Positions 1 through 8,090 of a stretch of 64,000 bases of DNA are shown piece after piece. The stretch covers positions 153,135 through 217,134 of the forward strand of contig LM655202.1 of the NCBI GenBank assembly GCA_000824825.2, written 5' to 3'. Source of the stretch: Mesorhizobium sp. ORS 3324. GTDB lineage: Bacteria > Pseudomonadota > Alphaproteobacteria > Rhizobiales > Rhizobiaceae. Under the pieces are notes generated by a model that made no database searches, had not been told where the DNA came from, and was given only the letters and a program-made list of their open reading frames with translations. Numbering within the stretch: position 1 is the stretch's first letter; every line of letters begins with the position of its first letter. The position numbers were made by a program, and so were the translations under genes.

Positions 1-203
1 ACCTCGAGCAGATAGCCGTACCAGATGCCCTTGCAGCGGCTGCACCAGTGACCCGTGGCCTGGTGCTCGGGCGCGCCGATTGCCGTGGCCATCGCGCCGA
101 AGCCCAGATATCGCGTCGGTTCCGCATGTCCGGACGGAAGCACGCGAGACTGGGGAAAGCAAATGACGGCTGCGCCCGGCTGCTGCGGTTTGTCGTTGCT
201 CAT
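1..203 (-). CDS. Hypothetical protein with Cys pair, C-terminus off the window
   Basis: Minus-strand reading frame beginning at the ATG at 203 (MSNDKPQQPGAAV) and still open at the left edge, so only about 67 residues are visible. The ATG lies 8 bases after the stop of the HoxA-like activator, and a GAGAGG ribosome-binding site overlaps that stop, so the two genes are almost certainly co-transcribed. A C-x2-C pair (HWCSRCKG) followed by aromatic residues suggests the start of a small metal-binding or zinc-ribbon module, but the second half is missing. I do not recognise the family; a link to hydrogenase maturation would be inference from the neighbour only. Confidence 0.55.
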   Translation of the reverse strand, partial: MSNDKPQQPGAAVICFPQSRVLPSGHAEPTRYLGFGAMATAIGAPEHQATGHWCSRCKGIWYGYLLE

Positions 204-211
204 GATGCCTC

Positions 212-1660
212 TCAACCGTTTTCGTTGAGATTGTAGCGCTTGATCTTGTTGGCAAGCCCCACGCGCGACAAACCGAGTTCGGAGGCGGTGCGGCTCTGGT
301 TCCAATGGTTGCGGATAAGAGCGCGCCCGACGATCTGCTTTTCCAGGCTCTCGACCTGGTCCTTGAGCGTGGTGCCCTCGGGCACGAAGCCCCTGAGGCC
401 GTCGCCCTGCTTGCGAGCGGATGCGGCGGCGAGCAGCGAGGGCGCCATGTTGCGGGTGGTGATGTATTCGCCGTCCTTGGTCAGCGCGACCATGCGGCGG
501 ATCTCGTTCTCCAGTTCGCGGACGTTGCCGGGAAAGCCGCAGAGGGCGAGCTTCTCCAGCGTGTTGGCGGTGATGCCCAGAACCTTGCGGCCCATGGCAT
601 CGGCATGCTTGGCGGCAAAGAACTCGGCCAGCGGCCCGATGTCGTCCGGTCGTTCCCGCAGCGGCGGCACCTCGAACTCGAAGCCCTTCAGCCGGAAATA
701 GAGGTCCTGGCGGAACCTGCCTTGCGCGACAAGGTCCTGCAAAAGCTTGTTGGAGGCCGCGATGATGCGGACGTTGCAGTGGATGACCTTGTCAGCGCCC
801 AGCGGCTTGACCTCGCCTTCCTGGAGAAAGCGCAGCAGGCTGACCTGAAAGGATGGCGACACATCCGAAATCTCGTCGAGAAAGACCGTTCCGCCATCGG
901 CGGCGCGAAACAGGCCGAGGCGATCGGAAATCGCCCCCGTGAAGGCGCCGCGCTTGTGGCCGAACAGCTCCGATTGCAGCAACTCGTCGGGCATGCCGCC
1001 ACAGTTCTGGACCAGGAGAGGGCTCGCGCGCCTCGGCGAATTGTAGTGGATGGCGCGCGCCAAAAGCTCCTTGCCGGTACCGGTTTCGCCCTGGATCAGG
1101 ATCGGCAGTTCCGTCGCCGCCGCCTGCCGCGCGAGATCGCACATCTCCGCCATCTTCTCGCTGGCGTAGACGAGCTTTTCGAACTGATGGCTTTCCGGCC
1201 TGAACGCCGGGTCGCGGCGCTCTCCGAACATGAGTGCGCCGGAAATCTTGAATTCCCGCGAAAGTATGCGATGCCGGCGATGAAGTTCGCGCGCTTCCAA
1301 CGCCCGCTCGACGACAAGGCCAACCTGCGCCGGGTCGAGCGGCGTCAGAAGGAACTGATATATCGCGGCCTTGGAGAGCTCATGATGCGATACCGACGAA
1401 GGAGCCCGTCTCACATAGACACGCATGATCTCCGGATGCGAGACGCGCAGGCGGGTGAGGAAATCGAGGCCGACGGTCTCATCCTGCCGATCTTCGGCGA
1501 CCGCGAGATCGACATGAATGCTGCTCATCGCGGTCAGGGCTTCGGCCGGGCTGCCGACCAGCAGGACCCGATAGGCATAGCGTTCCGACAGCACTTCCAG
1601 GCTGTCCGACCAGTCGCTGCCCGGACGAGCGACAATGACGACCGTACCCGAATGATCCAT
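212..1660 (-). CDS. Sigma-54-dependent response regulator, HoxA/HupR-like
   Basis: 482-aa NtrC-class activator. Residues 1-125 form a receiver-like domain, about 160-400 an AAA+ sigma-54 interaction domain (Walker A GETGTGKE, the sigma-54 contact loop GAFTGA, Walker B-type VFLDEIS, R-fingers), and the end a Fis-type helix-turn-helix (SRTASELGLSR). Domain order and length fit HoxA/HupR, the activators of uptake-hydrogenase genes; that assignment is by resemblance and context is too short to confirm it. The receiver lacks the usual acidic pair, has Glu56 where the phospho-Asp is expected (DLAVAE) and Thr instead of the conserved Lys (FLLTPLD), so normal phosphorylation looks impossible. HupR/HoxA proteins are known to activate in the unphosphorylated form, which would fit. 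A downstream small gene follows after 8 bases. Confidence 0.85.
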   Translation of the reverse strand: MDHSGTVVIVARPGSDWSDSLEVLSERYAYRVLLVGSPAEALTAMSSIHVDLAVAEDRQDETVGLDFLTRLRVSHPEIMRVYVRRAPSSVSHHELSKAAIYQFLLTPLDPAQVGLVVERALEARELHRRHRILSREFKISGALMFGERRDPAFRPESHQFEKLVYASEKMAEMCDLARQAAATELPILIQGETGTGKELLARAIHYNSPRRASPLLVQNCGGMPDELLQSELFGHKRGAFTGAISDRLGLFRAADGGTVFLDEISDVSPSFQVSLLRFLQEGEVKPLGADKVIHCNVRIIAASNKLLQDLVAQGRFRQDLYFRLKGFEFEVPPLRERPDDIGPLAEFFAAKHADAMGRKVLGITANTLEKLALCGFPGNVRELENEIRRMVALTKDGEYITTRNMAPSLLAAASARKQGDGLRGFVPEGTTLKDQVESLEKQIVGRALIRNHWNQSRTASELGLSRVGLANKIKRYNLNENG

Positions 1661-1681
1661 GAAACTATGTTTCCAAAGTGT

Positions 1682-2310
1682 CTACTTGATTAGCAGTTCG
1701 TTCTCCTCGGCGCAACGTCGGTGTGTCGACTCGGCCGAAGACTGGAACCTCACCCATTTCGCCCCGACGGGGGGAGCAATTCCAGGAACAGCGTGTAACG
1801 ACTTTCGTGCGGAATTGCTTGAAAAACAAAGAGATGGGGTGGTTCGCCGGTTCCTTGAAGCAGTGAAGCGCTCTAACGTCCTGTGGGCAAGCAGGCGACA
1901 GAAATCAACCGGCTGGTCCGTCAAGGAGGTGAAAGGGTGGAACTCGGGCGACGACCATGGCAGGGCTAGATTGCGCAGGATCAGATCGGCGCCGCTGAAG
2001 TTCTCATGACAGGTGAACTGGCTGGGGGTTATCACAGTGCGCATGCCGGCAGCGCGCGCGGCCAGAAGCCCGTTCCTGGAATCCTCGATGCAGAGGCACT
2101 CCAGGCCGTTGAGGTCGAGATCCGAAAGCACCAGTCGATAGACCTCCGGATGCGGTTTATTGGCGCTTACGTCCTTGCCGGTGTGGATGCTGGCGAACAG
2201 TCGAAGCGCCTCGGCGCCCAGAGTTGACCGAAGAAGCGAGACCACGTCGGTCTGCTTGTGGTCGTGCCGATGGCGAGCACCAGACCCCGGTCGTGGCCGA
2301 TGAAGGGGAC
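1682..2310 (-). pseudogene. Broken HAD-superfamily phosphatase (CbbY-like)
   Basis: The frame 1682-2245 reads like the C-terminal two-thirds of a CbbY/phosphoglycolate-phosphatase-type HAD hydrolase: a KPHPEVYRL motif (motif III Lys), CIEDSRNGLLAARAAGM (motif IV and following helix) and HENFSGADLIL. The preceding motif AIGTTTS lies in another frame around 2250-2290, so a frameshift separates them, and the N-terminal motif I (DxDGT nucleophile) is absent. The C-terminal end also runs past the normal domain end into unrelated sequence. I conclude it is a decayed fragment without catalytic activity. Confidence 0.7.
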
Positions 2311-2570
2311 AGGCATTGAAGTTGGTTGCAGGATACAGGACTTAAACATTCGGCATGGAACCGGGTCGCGCCAGCGGCAGCAATCGAAGATCGGGGGCTG
2401 TGCTGCCGACAATGCCCTTCGACTAACGAAAAGTTCTATTCGGGCGGCCTCGTCGGCTTTAAAGGTCACACCCCGCACTTTCGCCAATTTTGCACCCGAA
2501 CGGTATCAGGCGGCCCAGTTCTGCCCTGCTTTAGGGTTGATGAACCCGCTCGGGATCAAATTCGGCTCTG
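2311..2570. other. Intergenic stretch, no gene recognised
   Basis: Between the HAD remnant and the hip operator region I see no reading frame with family features; the short frames here have no ribosome-binding site and no recognisable motif. Confidence 0.5.
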
Positions 2571-2572
2571 AT

Positions 2573-2635
2573 ACCGATCGGGAGCCCCAGGCCTTGAATC
2601 AAATAGGAAGTAAGATTATGTTCCCGATCGGGAGC
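2573..2635 (+). promoter_or_regulatory. Putative HipB operator region
   Basis: Two copies of CCGATCGGGAGC, each with a palindromic core (CCGATCGG), start at 2574 and 2624, 50 bp apart; the second is part of the 10-bp palindrome CCCGATCGGG and overlaps the GGGAG ribosome-binding site in front of the hipB ATG. HipB proteins are known to bind paired palindromes upstream of their own operon and repress it. Position and symmetry are seen; binding is inferred. Confidence 0.45.
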
Positions 2636-2640
2636 AAACG

Positions 2641-3423
2641 ATGACCAAGACCTCTCAATCCATCGGCGCCACGAGCGCAACAGACATCGCAAAGCTGCTT
2701 GCCCAGGCAGGTCCTTCCCAGGAGCTGGCGAAGCTGCTTATGGAAATCAACGCGTCTGGCGACGCCTTCAAGAACGTCACGAGAGACCCGTCGCGCCCCA
2801 AAGACACGATCAAACTCGCCTTGAACGCCACAGAGATCGCCAAGGCAATTTCGCAGATTCCTCCAACCCAAGCCCTGGCGAAACAAAGTGCAGACATCAA
2901 TGCGTCCAGCGAAGCACTCAAAGCGGTCAGTAAAGAATATTCGCGTCAAGATGAGGCCATCAGGAGCTCATTGGACACGAGGGGAATTTCCGAGGCACTT
3001 ACCAGCGTCAATGCCCTGGCGGACGTCAGCAAACGACTGACCGACGCAATGCCGCAGGTCAATCTGCAGCTTCCTGATGTTTCGGAATTCATTACGACTG
3101 CCCTGCCCAGAACGCTTCCCGACGCTTATCTGCCTCGCAGCAGCGGGAGCAGTGATGAGGACGAGGGCGCCGACGCCGCCTCACCGCGCCATGGCGAGAC
3201 GGATACGTTAGGGCTGGAGATCGTCTCCGCCTCAGATCTTGGGCGGCTAGTCCGGCGCGCTCGCGAGGGCCGACATCTCTCACAACAGAGTTTTGCTGAC
3301 CTTGCCGGAGTGGGGCGCAGATTTTTATCCGAGTTGGAGAACGGCAAAGCCACACTTGAACTCGGCAAGGTCCTGAAAGTCGCGCACGCAGCCGGCATAT
3401 CGTTGCTTGCTCGGGAACGATGA
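2641..3423 (+). CDS. hipB: HipB-like antitoxin, XRE HTH with long N-terminal extension
   Basis: 260 aa. The last 70 residues are an XRE/Cro-type helix-turn-helix (SDLGRLVRRAREGRHLSQQSFADLAGVG and following helices), the normal extent of a HipB antitoxin. The first 190 residues are additional: a helical, Ala/Leu-rich region with two related blocks of about 50 residues (roughly 13-64 and 65-116), each with a TxIAKxIxQ-type start and an INAS motif, followed by an acidic Ser-rich linker. The ATG has a GGGAG site 7 bases upstream, and the hipA start lies 3 bases after this stop, so the two are one operon. Expected role: bind and neutralise HipA and repress the operon. The extension may be a separate sensor or dimerisation module; its function is unknown. 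Confidence 0.8.
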   Translation: MTKTSQSIGATSATDIAKLLAQAGPSQELAKLLMEINASGDAFKNVTRDPSRPKDTIKLALNATEIAKAISQIPPTQALAKQSADINASSEALKAVSKEYSRQDEAIRSSLDTRGISEALTSVNALADVSKRLTDAMPQVNLQLPDVSEFITTALPRTLPDAYLPRSSGSSDEDEGADAASPRHGETDTLGLEIVSASDLGRLVRRAREGRHLSQQSFADLAGVGRRFLSELENGKATLELGKVLKVAHAAGISLLARER

Positions 3424-3426
3424 TAC

Positions 3427-4779
3427 ATGGAGGTACTTGCCCTCGATGTGAGGCTCGACGGTTTCGCTGATCCGATCGGCGTCCTCGTGCGTGACGAAAA
3501 CGGCTCGGTCGCCTTTGTCTACAAGGCTGATTACCTTCGAAAATCAGATGCGACCGCGTTGTCGCTCTCCCTCCCGCTCGCCGAAGAGCCTTATAACGAC
3601 GTGACTACGCGAGCATTCTTCGACAACCTTCTGCAGGAGCGCGACGGTGTGCTCACCGACGTGATGGCACGAGAAGGCCTAGCCCGCGATGACATAGCTG
3701 GCTTGCTGTATCACCTTGGAAAGGACTGTGCTGGCGCACTTTCCGTTCTTCCGTCCGGATCGCCACCGACAAAGGTTCCGGGCGACTATGAACAGGACTA
3801 TGTACCCATTGCGCAAGATCGCATGATCGCGATCGTCGAGGCACTCCATCTGCGTAAACGCTTGCCTGATGGAACCGAAGATCCGTCTCCCTTGGCTGGC
3901 ATACAAAGCAAGATAGCCGTGACTGTTCTGCCGGACGGTAGGTTTGCTGAACCGAGGCACGGATCTGGAGCGCCGACGACACACATCCTCAAGGTGCCCG
4001 ACCGCGATCATCAGCAGGATGCCCGGTATGAGGCCGAGGCGATGAGACTTTCCCGAGAGCTTGGCTTCAACACGGCTGAAGCCTCAATGGTGCCGATTGG
4101 CGGAATCGATGCGCTACTGGTGACTCGCTTCGACCGAGGCAGAGATCGACAGAATAGGATCGTGCGTCTTCATCAGGAGGATTTCGCGCAGGCGCTCGGT
4201 TTGGCCGCTTCAATGAAGTACGAAAGGCGTGGCAAGGCAGGCCGGCGCTTCGACGTTTCGGCTATCCGCAGGATACTTGAGACGACAGTCGATCCCGCCC
4301 AGGCCAAGGAGACCTTCATTAGGGCTACCATATTCGATCTCCTGGTCGGCAATAACGATGGACACGCAAAAAACTTCGCGCTGCTCTATGAACGGGGGGG
4401 CAGAATCCACTTTGCGCCGCGCTACGATATCCTGCCGACCAGGCTGGATGACACTCTGACAGACGAACTCGCTTACAGGATCGGTGAGGCTGAAACGCTC
4501 GATGAAGTTACCTCAGAAGAGTTCGATGCGTTTCTCCTAGCATTGGGAATAGAAAGTGCTGCAGCACGCAAACGCATGCATGAGCGTTACCCATCGCAGA
4601 TTGCATCGGGCCTCGCTGACTGCCTGAGCGCTCTTGAAGCGCGTCAGGCGAAGCGTTTCGCTGACTTGATCGCGACCAACATGCGCGTGCTCCTCGGTGC
4701 GCTGAGATTGGAAATACCCGATTTGGCGAGGGACCGAGACGAGTTCATTGGCCGAGCCGGCGGATGGCTGATGAGTTGA
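3427..4779 (+). CDS. hipA: HipA-like serine/threonine kinase toxin
   Basis: 450 aa, the usual HipA length. An N-terminal HipA subdomain is followed by the HipA kinase core. Visible functional residues include the autophosphorylation-type loop SPLAGIQSK with Ser154 (equivalent to E. coli Ser150), the catalytic loop NNDGHAKN with Asp311, and the metal-binding YD pair at Asp334. The E. coli protein phosphorylates glutamyl-tRNA synthetase and induces dormancy; target identity here is not known. Immediately downstream of hipB with a 3-base gap, so a toxin-antitoxin unit. All catalytic residues appear intact, so the toxin is probably functional. Confidence 0.92.
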   Translation: MEVLALDVRLDGFADPIGVLVRDENGSVAFVYKADYLRKSDATALSLSLPLAEEPYNDVTTRAFFDNLLQERDGVLTDVMAREGLARDDIAGLLYHLGKDCAGALSVLPSGSPPTKVPGDYEQDYVPIAQDRMIAIVEALHLRKRLPDGTEDPSPLAGIQSKIAVTVLPDGRFAEPRHGSGAPTTHILKVPDRDHQQDARYEAEAMRLSRELGFNTAEASMVPIGGIDALLVTRFDRGRDRQNRIVRLHQEDFAQALGLAASMKYERRGKAGRRFDVSAIRRILETTVDPAQAKETFIRATIFDLLVGNNDGHAKNFALLYERGGRIHFAPRYDILPTRLDDTLTDELAYRIGEAETLDEVTSEEFDAFLLALGIESAAARKRMHERYPSQIASGLADCLSALEARQAKRFADLIATNMRVLLGALRLEIPDLARDRDEFIGRAGGWLMS

Positions 4780-5205
4780 AATCCAATAGAGACTTGCCGC
4801 TTATGTACTCGGGACATAGAAAAACCGGCGGCCGACGCATACTGCTTGGGGCGGGGTGAGGGACATGAAAACGTCTGCCGCCGGTGTGCGGCAAGAGTGC
4901 GTCATCAATGACGCCGGCCCGGAAGCGCCGACCATCAGTCTGCCAACTTATGGTGAACAGATGGTTACGATCCGCAGGCTTCACTCGCCCTCTTGTTGGG
5001 CAATCTCCCAAATAGCCCATTGATCGCCGGGATATTGACATTGCGGCTGGCGCGCTACACGCTCGAGGTATGGTCGAAGAGGATACCCACATCGTATCTC
5101 GTTTCGCCCGCATTCCCATCGGCGGGATGCGGGGATATCGATTGCGCTAGCCTCATATTGCGGTAACGATCCCTTGGCCTCGCCACCCTGGACGAGGCTT
5201 TCAGC
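4780..5205. other. Intergenic stretch with one inverted repeat
   Basis: No gene recognised. A 14-bp inverted repeat with one mismatch (arms 4824-4837 and 4872-4885, core ACCGGCGGC / GCCGCCGGT) encloses 34 bases and could form a hairpin downstream of hipA, but it has no T-tract. The short minus-strand frames across this stretch carry no recognisable motif. Confidence 0.4.
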
Positions 5206-5634
5206 ATGAGCAGTACCTCGTCCCATTACCAGGACAGAGTACACAATGGCACAGAACATCTACGACCATCCCGACTTTTTTTGGGCTACGTCATGTTCCG
5301 CGATCACGAGCCCGATGGCGCAGTGCGTACCTGCACGACGCTGCCGCCGGGCCGGGTGGACCGCTCGCCATGCGGTACCGGAAGTTCCGCCAACCTTGCG
5401 GCGCTTTTTGCACGCGGCCTGGTGAAAGTCGGCGATGCCCGCCTCTCTCGGTCCATCATCGGCGGCGAGTTCACGGCCGAGGCGATAGGCGAAACGGAAA
5501 TCGGCGGCCGCAAGGCCGTGCTGCCGCGCATCACCGGCCGCGGTTATGTATACGGGCGCTCACAATTACAACCGTTCCCTGCCGGCTTTGTGCTCTCCGA
5601 CACTTGGGGACCTCAGGTCGATCTATTGACGTAA
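5206..5634 (+). pseudogene. Proline racemase / 4-hydroxyproline epimerase C-terminal fragment
   Basis: From about 5275 the frame reads as the C-terminal third of the proline racemase family: the second catalytic cysteine motif DRSPCGTGSSA, then SIIGGEFTAEA, ITGRGYVYG and FPAGFVLSDTWG at the natural C-terminus. The N-terminal half with the first catalytic Cys is missing and the first 20-odd residues are unrelated. The family interconverts L- and D-proline or trans-4- and cis-4-hydroxyproline using two cysteines, so this fragment cannot be active. It is one of several metabolic remnants between hipBA and the T3SS. Confidence 0.8.
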
Positions 5635-5819
5635 GTGAGACAAGGATGGGCAAGCTGATTGGCGGCTTAGACTGTTCTCGTTATGGCGGAATCCGGCGAT
5701 ATCGGCGCGGTAATCGTGAAAATTTGCCGTGGAAGGACCCGTCCCATCGCTTAGTACGGTCGCATAGGCTAAGCGCCGAACGCTGCTGGCGCGCTGGCGC
5801 CGCTGGAAATCGGCTGGGC

Positions 5820-6284
5820 AAAAGGAGTTTCAGCTCAACTTTTTGCCGCTGCCGTCCTCGCGAGGGAAGCTATCCGGCACTTCAAGGCAACGGCGGGCGA
5901 CGCACCGTCAATATGGCGAGTCGCGCCGTCCATCGCGGGGATGCCAATGCCCTAACGACGCGAGCAAGGCAGCGCTCCTCAATCTGACGAAGTCCATTGC
6001 TGCTCCTTCCGCACTGATGGCGTGACGGCCGTTGCAATCGCGCCGGCGGGGTGCGAACCGACATGGCTGACGATTTTGTCGCGGCGCCCGGCGAGCAAGC
6101 CGCGGTCGCGGATATTCCGATTGGCGAGATGGCCTTGCCGGCCGAGGTCGTCCAACTTGTCGCCTTCGTGATGCGCCCATCGCAGGCCTCGGTCAAAGGT
6201 GCGACGCTCGACGCCGACGGCGGCAGTTATGACGAGCACCGCATCGGCAAACTGGGGAGCGGCAGCGCTCACCACATCCGGTGA
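5820..6284 (+). pseudogene. Short-chain dehydrogenase/reductase remnant
   Basis: Two pieces in different frames match the second half of an SDR enzyme: around 5950-6010 a NDASKAALLNLTKSIA segment (the helix carrying the catalytic Lys, with the Tyr region damaged), then 6045-6284 with VRTDM, PAEVVQLVAFVM and VKGATLDADGGS, the usual SDR C-terminal end. The Rossmann N-terminus (TGxxxGxG) is not visible. Frameshifts make it non-functional. Confidence 0.65.
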
Positions 6285-7031
6285 GCGATCAACACCGCAC
6301 ACGAACGATGCGCCACGGTTGCGATCGCAGATCAAGGCGAACCTGGCTTACTGCGACGCCGAGCAGCTACCGATCTGGTGGCTCAAGAAGCGCGATCTGA
6401 TTCCGGGCGGCCCCGACCTCACACCCGAGGAGATTAAGCCGAATCTTCTGGAGGAGATCGTCACCACCATCCCCGCCCTCAACTAATCCCTCCTGGTCGC
6501 GCGCGCTGGTTCCTTCTATCGCAAATCCCAGCCGAAGCCCGCCGGCCGTTTTCGGCTCCCTTGTAGCCATATCAACGGCCGCAGATCACCGATTGCGTCG
6601 GCGCTGCCAATCCGAAGCATCCACCGTTGGCGCCATCACCTCGAGCACGACAATATCGTCTCTGTCTGGCCTCGAAGGCGCGCAGCACGTTCAGGTGGGC
6701 CGAGTTCGCGTTCAATGGTTTCTTGCGCTGAGAACTCAACCGGTTCGTGGCCAGGACCGTCTCATGAAACTACTGCTCGGTTGCGGATTTTGCGGCCTTA
6801 GGGACCTCGAACCCCGATCGAGAATTGGGCCGTCAATACGGCCGGTTACAAATGCGTGTCAATCCGCGAACCCGGCAGGGATTCGCCGATTGAAGGGGAC
6901 TGGCGGTAGGGCTGTTTTTGATCCAGTGCTTCACAGGTGGGCGTCTGCCCCGGTTAGCCTGAAAATTCAAAGTTATAGCTGCATGGAATTCATGAGATTA
7001 CACAAAGTGCAAAGTGGAAGGGCGAAATGTG
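6285..7031. other. Mostly non-coding stretch before the nod box
   Basis: A frame ending at 6486 carries a Pro-rich stretch (LIPGGPDLTPEEIKP) that could be the tail of a lost protein, but I cannot name it. The longer frame 6593-7159 has no motif and runs through the nod box, so I regard it as chance. Nothing else seen. Confidence 0.4.
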
Positions 7032-7085
7032 ATCCATCCGTAATATGGATGGACATTATCCAAGCAATCGATTTTCAAGAATCCA
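7032..7085 (+). promoter_or_regulatory. nod box (NodD-binding promoter element) upstream of ttsI
   Basis: The 3' half reads ATCCAAGCAATCGATTTT, a near-exact match to the conserved core ATC-N-AAACAATCGATTTT of rhizobial nod boxes; the 5' half has the expected ATCCAT and GATG blocks, with about 4 bases more between them than usual. It points toward ttsI, about 310 bases downstream. In other rhizobia ttsI is induced by NodD and flavonoids through such a box, so the same chain of control is expected. Confidence 0.85.
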
Positions 7086-7134
7086 AAGTAAAGTGTAAAA
7101 AGTACGATGGGGGCCATCATCAGGAGTATGTCCG

Positions 7135-7374
7135 ATGGCAAACCCTCTTCGCGGCATGACTGGACCCGGCACCGTCTTCAGCAGCGAGAGCGACGATCTG
7201 ATAGAGCGGCCTCATGGCATTGACTGGATCGACCGTCGCGGCGGCCACGAGTCCACCCCGTCCGGAGAAGTCATTTGCGGCGCAAGGAGCGACCAGATGT
7301 TCGGACAGGAGGGCGTTGACTACCCTCTACCCGACAACGTGCGTGACAAACCGCGCACTCTTAGGATGTTTTGA
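7135..7374 (+). CDS. Small leader ORF between nod box and ttsI
   Basis: 79 codons. An AGGAG ribosome-binding site at 7122-7126 sits 8 bases before the ATG, and the stop at 7372-7374 lies 8 bases before the first ATG of the ttsI frame, so it would be the first translated gene of the nod-box transcript. The protein is hydrophilic, Gly/Asp/Arg-rich (DWIDRRGGHES, PLPDNVRDKPR), without membrane segments or known motifs. I do not recognise it. It may encode a real small protein or act as a translational leader for ttsI. Confidence 0.4.
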   Translation: MANPLRGMTGPGTVFSSESDDLIERPHGIDWIDRRGGHESTPSGEVICGARSDQMFGQEGVDYPLPDNVRDKPRTLRMF

Positions 7375-7394
7375 CGTGCTTGATGGGTGATGAA

Positions 7395-8081
7395 ATGCGA
7401 ACTCTGCTTATTGACCATCATGCCCATCTTACACGCACGATACAGGGGGCGCTCGAGGATTGCGGTTTCGCCGTTGATGTGGCTCGTACCCTGGACGAGG
7501 CATCCACTGCATTCTGTTGTGCGAGCTATGACATTCTCCTGTTGGAGTTGGTCATGCCGGACGGTGATAGTTTGCCCTGGTTGACACAGTTAAGGAGCAA
7601 CGGTCATTCGGTTCCTGCGCTCATCATGAGCAGTATCGACGATCTCGAAAAGCGTATTGCGATTTTCAACGGTGGTGCGGACGATTTCCTGCCAAAGCCA
7701 GTCTGCACCGAAGAACTCATCGCCAGAATGCGGGCCATTCTGCGGCGTTCAACACAGATTGCCGATCCCACCGTTGAATTTGGCAATCTACAATTCGATC
7801 CGATCGGTCGACAAGTTTTCGTTGGGGGCCAGCCAATAAAGATAGCACGCCGCGAATTGTGTATTCTCGAGCATCTACTCAACCGCGCAGGTCGCACTGT
7901 TCCACGCGCGCAGCTGGAAGATAGCCTCTATGCGTTCGACGATGAAGTTTCGGCCAACGCCCTCGAAGTCGGCATCTATCGCTTGCGCAAAAACCTGTGT
8001 CAGTCAGGGGCAACCCTCCGAATCAACACAGCGCGTGGCATTGGCTACATTCTTGAATCGATTGACGCACGATCTGCCTAA
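7395..8081 (+). CDS. ttsI: TtsI, two-component-type activator of type III secretion
   Basis: 228 aa from the ATG at 7395; in-frame alternatives lie at 7383 (ATG) and 7371 (TTG). Residues 1-115 form a receiver domain and 125-225 an OmpR/PhoB-type winged helix (ending RINTARGIGYILES). TtsI activates T3SS and effector genes by binding tts boxes. At the phospho-acceptor position there is Glu51 (DILLLELVMPD) in place of Asp, while the conserved Lys is kept (FLPKPV); an acidic mimic of the phosphorylated state would fit with the absence of a partner kinase. Lies downstream of the nod box and 9 bases ahead of rhcC2, which probably shares its transcript. Confidence 0.93.
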   Translation: MRTLLIDHHAHLTRTIQGALEDCGFAVDVARTLDEASTAFCCASYDILLLELVMPDGDSLPWLTQLRSNGHSVPALIMSSIDDLEKRIAIFNGGADDFLPKPVCTEELIARMRAILRRSTQIADPTVEFGNLQFDPIGRQVFVGGQPIKIARRELCILEHLLNRAGRTVPRAQLEDSLYAFDDEVSANALEVGIYRLRKNLCQSGATLRINTARGIGYILESIDARSA

Positions 8082-8090
8082 CCTGGTCGC

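Noticed and set aside
305..1693. 462-codon plus-strand frame opposite the HoxA-like gene
   Set aside because: It mirrors the high-GC third-position pattern of the real gene on the other strand and has no recognisable domain.
6593..7159. 188-codon plus-strand frame before ttsI
   Set aside because: It runs through the nod box, lacks a ribosome-binding site and has no family features.
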